From Chaetomium olivaceum (taxonomy: Eukaryota; Ascomycota; Sordariomycetes; Sordariales; Chaetomiaceae): a stretch of 64,000 nt of DNA. Position numbers and translations under genes: made by a program. Location of the stretch: the NCBI GenBank assembly GCA_039881045.1, contig JAYWVB010000073.1, positions 1-64,000 of the forward strand, given 5' to 3'. This document shows positions 57,845 through 64,000 of the stretch, piece by piece. The notes under the pieces are model-generated. The model ran no database searches, was not told where the DNA came from, and worked only from the letters and a program-made list of their open reading frames with translations. Position 1 is the stretch's first letter. The number at the start of each line of letters is the position of its first letter.

Positions 57845-59238
57845 CTTTTTCGCTCTTGAGGTTTTGGGGCAGTGGTTGACGATGGCGGTGTGTGCAAGTA
57901 TTGCGATACCCAATCTGCGCCCCGCGTCGTGGTGGGGATGGTACGGTTACGCGCTCAAAAAGCGGTTTAAAGTCGCGCGAACCCCTCGCTTCAGGTTGGC
58001 CTGCGGCAAAGTACGTGGGGTAATGTAATGCCCGACTTAGAAGGGTCTGGTTCCAGAGTTTGGGGTGCTGAAGGGCTAGGTAGGTAGCGCTGCAATGTAG
58101 ATTGGCGATGCGCTGATCAGCCCGTGTTTCTTGGTCGGAGCGAAGTTCGGTGGAGGGCGGTGTAACGCTGAGCTTTGCGCGCGACCTGCTGCCGTTGAGT
58201 GGAATTTCTTGAGTGGAGGAGGGGATCGAGAGCAAGCAAAGGTAAACAAATCGAATGCTTCTCTGGAAGGCCCTGGCGCACCTGCCTGACGCTAAAATTC
58301 TCACCCCTCCGCCCCATCCGGTAATGGGGCACGGGCCTCATGGTACAAAGATGACAATGGTGGCATGTTCATCATGTTGTAAATATTTCAAGCTCGTTGT
58401 TTTGGTACAGTTAATAATGGTGACCCGCCTTCTAGTTTCCACAGTAGACAAGACTGAACATTCCGGAACATAATCCAACGCTTCATGTTTCCATCATACC
58501 CCCATCAACAAAAGGTTTGGAGGTACCTCTGCTTACATAATTTATTGTTCCAAGACTATCGAGCACTGTGACAATGGCCTTCGTGATCTGGGCAACCAGG
58601 CTGGGCATTTTCGTCTCGTATTGAAGAAACAAAATCTAAAATATATATTTCTCAGACAATAGGGCAAGTTTGTCACGGTATGTATTGTGGCACTTGTTAG
58701 CTCAGATTAGAATAGCAGTCAGTGGTTTGTCAGGTTGAAACGCTCTCCCGTGACTTCCCCATGATCGGCGAGTGTTAGTTTGACAGTACTTATGGCCTAC
58801 TCATACTGTACGCCCACCACCCTCAAAACCGCCTGCCAAGCCGATTCACCCCTTGCTGAATCGATTGAGCTGCAAAGATGATGCTGGGAACTGCAAGCAT
58901 GTCCGAGTTTGTCCACATACACCTCGACAACATCTCTTCCGATCAGCCTTTCTTCCCGTGTTAGGTCCTTGATTACTTTGGCCCTCGCATATCGAGCCCC
59001 CCGCGCCTGATTTGCCGAAAGCAAGCGCTCGAGCCGAACTCCGTGCGAGCTTTTGCGCCTACCAATTCTATTCATCGACGCGTCTCGACTGGCGACTGGC
59101 AACTGGTCCGCGCATCGACGTCAACCTCCCCTCCCGTTGCGCCCTCGCGTCGCTCCCGAGACCGGCCCGTAAAAAAAAATCGCGTTATCGTGCATTATCG
59201 TTTGCGGAGGTACCGCGGTCGATTGGTGGTGGCGCAAG
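57845..59238. other. Divergent intergenic region, CKS1 / RSC4
   Basis: 1.4 kb with an AT-rich middle (58340-58700) and no recognised gene. The 59160-59180 run of A (nine) lies about 60 bp before the RSC4 start. Confidence 0.45.
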
Positions 59239-61836
59239 ATGGACCACAAACGCAAGGCGAGCTCGTCGGCTGGCATCGCGGATGGCGATGACCGGGCCAT
59301 GAAGCGACAGAAGACACCAGGGGTAAGTTCTATGTTAATGCAGTTTTGCACTTGGCCCGAGCGCTCTCGAGTTGTGTTGTTAGCGGCCATTTCAATGGGA
59401 GATCACCAGCTTCAGTGCAGACTGCCCTCCTGTAGAAAGAAATAGGACAAGCAGCAGCGCACTGGGGTGTGCTCGACTGGCCCACCCCGTGGCAAACACA
59501 CAGCAACAACATCCTTTGCCTGCCTGCAAAAGCAAAGTACGCTAACCATGGGTACAGCAACCGTCCGATTACAACCTCATGCAGGGCGAAACCCGCGAGT
59601 CCACATCCGCCTACGGGTTACACTTTCTGGAGACAATCCGAAGGACCAAGGACAAGAGGTGAGCTAGCACGCATTGTCCCTTTACAACCCATAGAGTCAA
59701 TCGCATGCTGACTTCGGGACACAGCGGTCGCCTTGTTGCAAGCTACTTCGACCATCTTATCCCTCGAGAGACGAATAAGGAATACTACGAGCGCATTCGC
59801 ATGCCCATCTCGCTGAAAGGGATCGAGCGGAAACTCCTGAATCAGGACTTCAAGAATCTCTCAGAACTGGAGAGCTATTTCAAGCGCATGGTGACTAATG
59901 CTAAGGAGTTCTACCCCAAGAACTCAGAGGTCTTCGAAGACGCCGAGCGCGTGCGGAAAGCGCTGAGCAATTACATGACCAAGACCAACCCCGCGTACAA
60001 ACTCATTTCCGGGTACAGTTGTCAGGCAACGCCGATTCCTGCCGACCCCGCCGATCTCGAGCTCGAATCCGAGGACGCTTCCGCTTATAGGGCCACGGTG
60101 GAAGCCACGGAGCAGGTCGATGACGAGGACGCTGAAGGCGAGGAGGATGAGCAAGAGGATGAAGACGCCGAGGGCGAGGAGGACGAAGACGATGACGAGG
60201 AGGACGGGAACCCCAGAAAGATCGTCCTTAAGAGGAAGGGGCCCGGCAGACCGACCAGGGCCGAGTCGGAACAGACGAAGAAGCTTGACAGGAGCGGCCG
60301 GGTCAAGGCGGATCACGAGTACGAGGGTGTGTCATACAAGGGACTGTCCTTCCAGCAAGCCCAGGAAAAGATCGTGGAGGAGTTGATCCGAAAACCAGAT
60401 GGATCGTGAGTTCACACGCCTTCCATTTCGGACGTGCGCGGGACTAATCAAAACAGGGACCCGTACTTTTTGGATTTCATCAACCTTCCACCGCGCACCT
60501 ATAAGGATTACTTTGCCGTCATCACGTCGCCTCTCTCGCTGAAGGGGTTGCAGAAGCTCGTGAAGGGAATCCACGGCCGTCAGCCTGCTACCGGCGTCAG
60601 CGACTTCAAAAACTGGGCCGCATTCGAAGAGAAGGCGAGTCTGCTCTGGACGAATGCCCATTTCTACAACGAGGAGGGGAGCCCCATCCATACGCTCGCT
60701 ACGGACCTCAAGGTATGATGCCATCCGTCATCGGTCTGTCACGAGGGCCGCAAAACTGACCCTGATCCTTGCAGAAATGCTTTGCGGACGAGCTCGACCA
60801 AGCAAAGGCCGCCGTGCAAGAACCGCCGCAACCTAAAATCAAATTGAAAATGACACCCGGCCAAGAAACTCCCGTCCTTGGTTCTAAGAAAATCACCATC
60901 CACGTCGGAGGATCCAGAGGTAGCACAGCCGCATCACCCGCACCCCAAACCGGTCGATCAAACGATTCAAGTCGTCCCGACATCAATATGGATGCCAACC
61001 GCAACGTTCCGCCAGCGCTCGCGAATACCACCGCTGCCAGTTTCCAAGTCGACAACACCAGAGTCCCACCAGGCGCCGAGGCATCTCCGTTTCCCGCTGT
61101 TGGTGTGGCGCCTCCCGCAGTTGGTTCGCAGCAACAACCCGCTGCGACCTTTCCGCTATCAAACGGCAATATTCCAAGCCCGATGCCCGTTTCAAATGGC
61201 ATGGCAGGTCCTGGTCAGCCCTTCCGGCCGCCTCAGGGTCAGCAATTGCAAAATGGTCCTCCGCATCCAGCACCGGCGCCTGCCCCAGCACCGCCCATCT
61301 ACGACTTCAAAGTATCGTGCTCCTTATAGAGGTACGTCCCGAGCTGCAATCTTCGATCGCTTGATCATCGCAAAAATACGTGCATGATACTAACATGGCC
61401 ACCAGGTCTCGCCGACAGTCTGCTACCGAGCGTTCTGCTCCGGACACACCCTAGCATGGTTATGGACCAAATGTTCAGAGTTGAGATCCCGGCACACCCC
61501 AAGGAAGCACACCAGAATATCACGATGCATGTCGGCACCCACAGCCGGCTGCAACTCATTCCTCGTCTGGCACCGTTTGAGCAACAGGGTCGACAATACC
61601 GTATGTTCGTGACGGTCAATGGCCAGACCATCGGCCGAGCACCGCCACTGCCCGTCAAGGACGACCCGTTGCCTCCGAACCCGATCGTCTTCGACGTGAT
61701 GGTGCAGCATATTACCACCATTGTCTCGGTTACGGTCATTGCTAGCCTGCCGAAGGGGCAGAAGCTGGTGAATGGAGCAGACTGCGAGGTCGAGAAGCTA
61801 ACCCTGAATTTGCACATGTCTCGGGTGTATTCATAA
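59239..61836 (+). CDS. RSC4: Tandem bromodomain subunit of the RSC chromatin remodeller (Rsc4-like)
   Basis: Yeast Rsc4 reads acetylated histone H3 for the RSC remodelling complex. Six exons; introns are at 59323-59557, 59659-59724, 60406-60456, 60713-60774 and 61332-61405. Spliced order: MDHKRKASSSAG ... KRQKTPG, QPSDYNLMQGETREST, bromodomain 1 (SGRLVASYFDHLIPRETNKEYYERIRMP ... MVTNAKEFYPKNSEVFEDA), an acidic stretch, an AT-hook-like RKGPGRPTR, bromodomain 2 (DPYFLDFINLPPRTYKDYFAVI ... WTNAHFYNEEGSPI), a Pro/Gln-rich linker, and the Rsc4 C-terminal domain (LLPSVLLRTHPSMVMDQMFRVE ... LTLNLHMSRVYS). Bromodomain 1 has Tyr where the acetyl-lysine Asn normally is. AAA at 61309-61311 appears one base too long; removing it joins YDFK to YRAPYRG and the splice site. 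About 702 aa. Confidence 0.9.
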
Positions 61837-62579
61837 GAGTCGGTGGGGGAAAAGAAAAATTGTTATTTTCGGCGTACCGCTCAAGGCTGGAGGGTGGGTC
61901 TCTCGTGGTGTCCGGCTGGGCTGGGTGTAAGTCCCTGTTGGTAACGCTGTATGGGTGTTACGAAGACAAGGCAAGGAACCGTGCATGGCACGGCACGGCT
62001 AGGATTCTGGCGTTTCGGGGGTCTTGCGGTCGGTCTCAATTTAGGTTCTTCGACCACTCTGGAATCCGAGTAGTCTTTTGTTTTTGTTGCTATTGCCCTG
62101 TAATTTAGTGCTGTATCACAATTATCTCTAAGGTTTCTTTCTACTTTGTCTCGGTGGTCCTACACCGCCGGAATGATGTGTAAAGGTGGTGTTTCGCGCT
62201 GGCTTGTCCCTGTTTGCATTCCGGATGCGGTCTTTGTCGAATGCGTTGACGGCAGCATGCTTTCCCACTCCGTCAAACCGGCTTTGTTTGTATAAGCTTC
62301 CTCTTCCGATCCCAGCTCAGCTAGCTAGCTGTCTTTGTGGGTGCTGGGGTATTACACCACAGCAAACGTACAATCGCCTAGCCTCCTCTTCTTCCGCAAT
62401 GCGACATCTTCAAGCCAGGGAGAACCCCCTGATACCAGCAGTCCATCTCTGTTACGGTAACAACAAACGCACATTCTCTTGACGTTGAGCTAGGGCAAGC
62501 AAGGCACACCCCATCCAACCCAGCAAGCACATCCCCCCTTTGAATCCCAACCCAACCCATCACCAACCCCAAACCCACC
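61837..62579. other. Tandem intergenic region downstream of RSC4
   Basis: RSC4 3' UTR and promoter of the next gene. The last 100 bp are C/A-rich, consistent with a 5' leader. No gene recognised. Confidence 0.45.
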
Positions 62580-62702
62580 ATGGACGACACCCCCGCCAAC
62601 ATGCACCTCCGCGGCGGCTCCTTCGCCGACACCTCCGGCTACGCTCCCAACTTCGCCCGCGGCACCCGTCCCCGACACAGCCGACGACACAACGCGGAAA
62701 GC

Positions 62703-62738
<36 letters not shown>

Positions 62739-64000
62739 CAAACCCGCAGCCGCAGCCGCAACACCAACGGCACCGCTACCCCATCCCGAGCCAGATCCCA
62801 AGCCAGATCCCGAACCAGAACCAAATCCAAATCCCGTATCAGAACCCAAACCCCAACCACAACCCCAACCACAACACCAGACCCCGCCTCCATCCCACCA
62901 CCCAACGGTGCATATGAACCTGTGCCCAAGGATAGGCTGTATAACCGGCGGGTGCGGGTGCTGGGGATTGCCGAGAGCCTGTTGCGGCCTGCTGATGGTG
63001 GTGATGATGATGCAGATGGTACGGCGGGCCGGCAGCCCTGGGTGGAGAGAGTTGCTGGTGCTGTTGGGGGGGTCACTGCTGCTGTCGCGGGCGTTGTGGG
63101 TGATGGTGGTGTTGTGGGTGGTGCGGGTGTTGCGGGTGGTAGTGGTGGTGGTGGCGGTAATGGTGGTGGTGGTGGAGGGCGGGGTACGTGGGGAGGCACG
63201 CGGCGGCGGCGGCGTGATCTGGCTGAGTTGACGAGCGGGGCGTGGCGGCCGACGCGGACGCGGTTTGATGTGCGCTGGCCGCTGGGGGAGGGCAAGATGA
63301 TGGGGAGTGCGTGGTTTGAGATGGTGTATGCGCACCTGTTTGAGAGGACGAGGGAGTTTGCGGAGGGGTATTTTGGGTTTGGGAATATGCCTACTGCTGG
63401 GGGTGCTGCCCCTGGTTCGGGGCCTTGGGGCGGCTGGGAGGGGAAGGGAATGGTGTGGTTGGAAGCAGGGTTCTCGGAGCAGTTCCTTTGGTTTGTTGAG
63501 CAGGTGGCAATGCAGGATAATAACGCGGGTGGGTGGGATGTGTTGTTGACGAAGAAGACCCATCGCGAGTGTCTTGTTACGGGAGTCATCGGGAAGGTGT
63601 TGCAGATGGCGGTCTTCGATGACTTGTTGTTCGGAGCAGATAAGACGCAGAAGACTATGCTCGAGGCGCAGGATGAGTGTACCCTGCAGTTTGAAGGTGA
63701 GCGCTCCCATCGTTGGGTGCCCCTGAGACTCTGGTCTAGCTAACCCAACACAGGATACCATCGTACCGCCCTGCGGTCCCAGTGCATCCGCAACCTCCTA
63801 GTTGACGAGATCCTGACACCGGACTTCTGGCCCTGTGTCGACCAACTCACGCTCCAGATCACGACACTGATGTTGCCCCTGCTCGGCCTCATGGACAAGC
63901 ACTTCCCGGCCAGCCAAGCCAACTCGCTGCGCAGCTTCTACCAGGACTTACACGGCATTGTCGCCAGCGCCGGATACCTGTCCATCGGCATCCGCTGGTC
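62580..64000 (+). CDS. Unrecognised fungal protein, 3' end cut by window
   Basis: I do not recognise a named family. It starts MDDTPANMHLRGGSFADTSG. A 12-Gln run from CAG repeats and an Arg/Ser-rich basic region (RSRARSQARSRTRTKSKSR) follow, then PNGAYEPVPKDRLYNRRVRVLGIAESLL. A Val/Gly-rich low-complexity stretch comes next. The globular part reads FDVRWPLGEGKMMGSAWFEM, FGNMPTAGG, GMVWLEAGFSEQFLWFVEQVA, HRECLVTGVIGKVLQMAVFDDLLFGAD and MLEAQDECTLQFEG. An intron at 63697-63753 leads to YHRTALRSQCIRNLLVDEIL, PDFWPCVDQLTLQITTLMLPLLGL and RSFYQDLHGIVASAGYLSIGIRW, still open at the edge. The helical, Trp/Leu-rich second half looks conserved and soluble. Exon 1 flips from C-ending to G/T-ending codons at about 62925 and flips back by exon 2. 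Confidence 0.7.
62706..62742 (+). repeat. (CAG)n microsatellite coding poly-Gln
   Basis: Nine or more CAG units with one CAA near the end encode a 12-Gln run in the N-terminal disordered part of the unrecognised protein. Confidence 0.9.

Noticed and set aside
133..61311. Programmed ribosomal frameshifting or RNA editing as cause of the frame breaks
   Set aside because: Breaks occur in unrelated genes without shared slippery heptamers, in both directions, and mainly in plain homopolymers.
62490..63761. 423-codon minus-strand frame opposite the last gene
   Set aside because: Low-complexity antisense of the poly-Gln and Gly-rich gene; the plus frame has a real splice pattern and Trp/Leu-rich conserved-looking sequence.
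1..64000. Repeat-induced point mutation (RIP)
   Set aside because: No AT-rich TA-dense blocks or stop-riddled duplicated genes; the window is GC-rich and the genes are single-copy.

Overview
The window looks like nuclear DNA of a filamentous ascomycete (Pezizomycotina), most likely a Sordariomycete of the Sordariales type. The genes are short and intron-poor. Introns of about 50-130 nt carry GT...AG ends and branch sites such as CTAAC or CTGAC, and third codon positions are GC-rich. The gene set is also characteristic: a NoxA-type NADPH oxidase, a fungal PFA4 acyltransferase, a Pal1 cell-shape protein, a lysosomal cobalamin transporter-like protein, and a class I myosin with SH3 and acidic tail. 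I cannot name the species. No rRNA, tRNA, transposon or CRISPR was found.

Layout, left to right (strand in brackets): KAP120/importin-11-like, 3' end cut by the window (-); 3-hydroxyacyl-CoA dehydrogenase fused to a YWTD-like propeller (-); PEX2 (+); NoxA (-); a 3.6 kb gene-free stretch; class I myosin MYO1 (+); PFA4 (-); GT90/CAP10-like glycosyltransferase (+); GH18 chitinase-like protein (-); a 4.3 kb gene-free stretch; DSK2 (+); SYM1/Mpv17 (+); UAP1 (-); TDG/Mug-type DNA glycosylase (+); Gly-rich surface protein (-); zinc-binding ANCHR-like protein (+); LMBD1-like transporter (-); CFT1 (+); PAL1 (-); USB1 (+); ERO1 (-); CKS1 (-); RSC4 (+); and an unrecognised gene cut by the right edge (+). 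Most genes are housekeeping. Several touch secretion, the wall and polarity (UAP1 feeds chitin and N-glycan synthesis; ERO1, PFA4, GT90, MYO1, PAL1, NoxA), and three touch RNA 3' processing or chromatin (CFT1, USB1, RSC4). They do not form an obvious metabolic cluster.

Three whole-window patterns stand out. (1) About half of the genes are broken by 1-nt frame changes, mostly in short homopolymers, although conserved protein sequence continues on both sides. I read these as assembly errors unless resequencing shows otherwise, and gene models here join frames across them. (2) Several genes switch abruptly along the coding strand from A/C-rich to G/T-rich composition, with codon endings flipping from C to G/T, always in the same polarity relative to transcription. 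(3) From PEX2 to ERO1 the genes alternate strand almost perfectly. I saw no convincing new multi-gene system. The skew switch is the least explained signal. Single-gene oddities include a GH18 protein missing the DxDxE aspartate next to the catalytic Glu and a dehydrogenase-propeller fusion lacking the usual active-site Asn.
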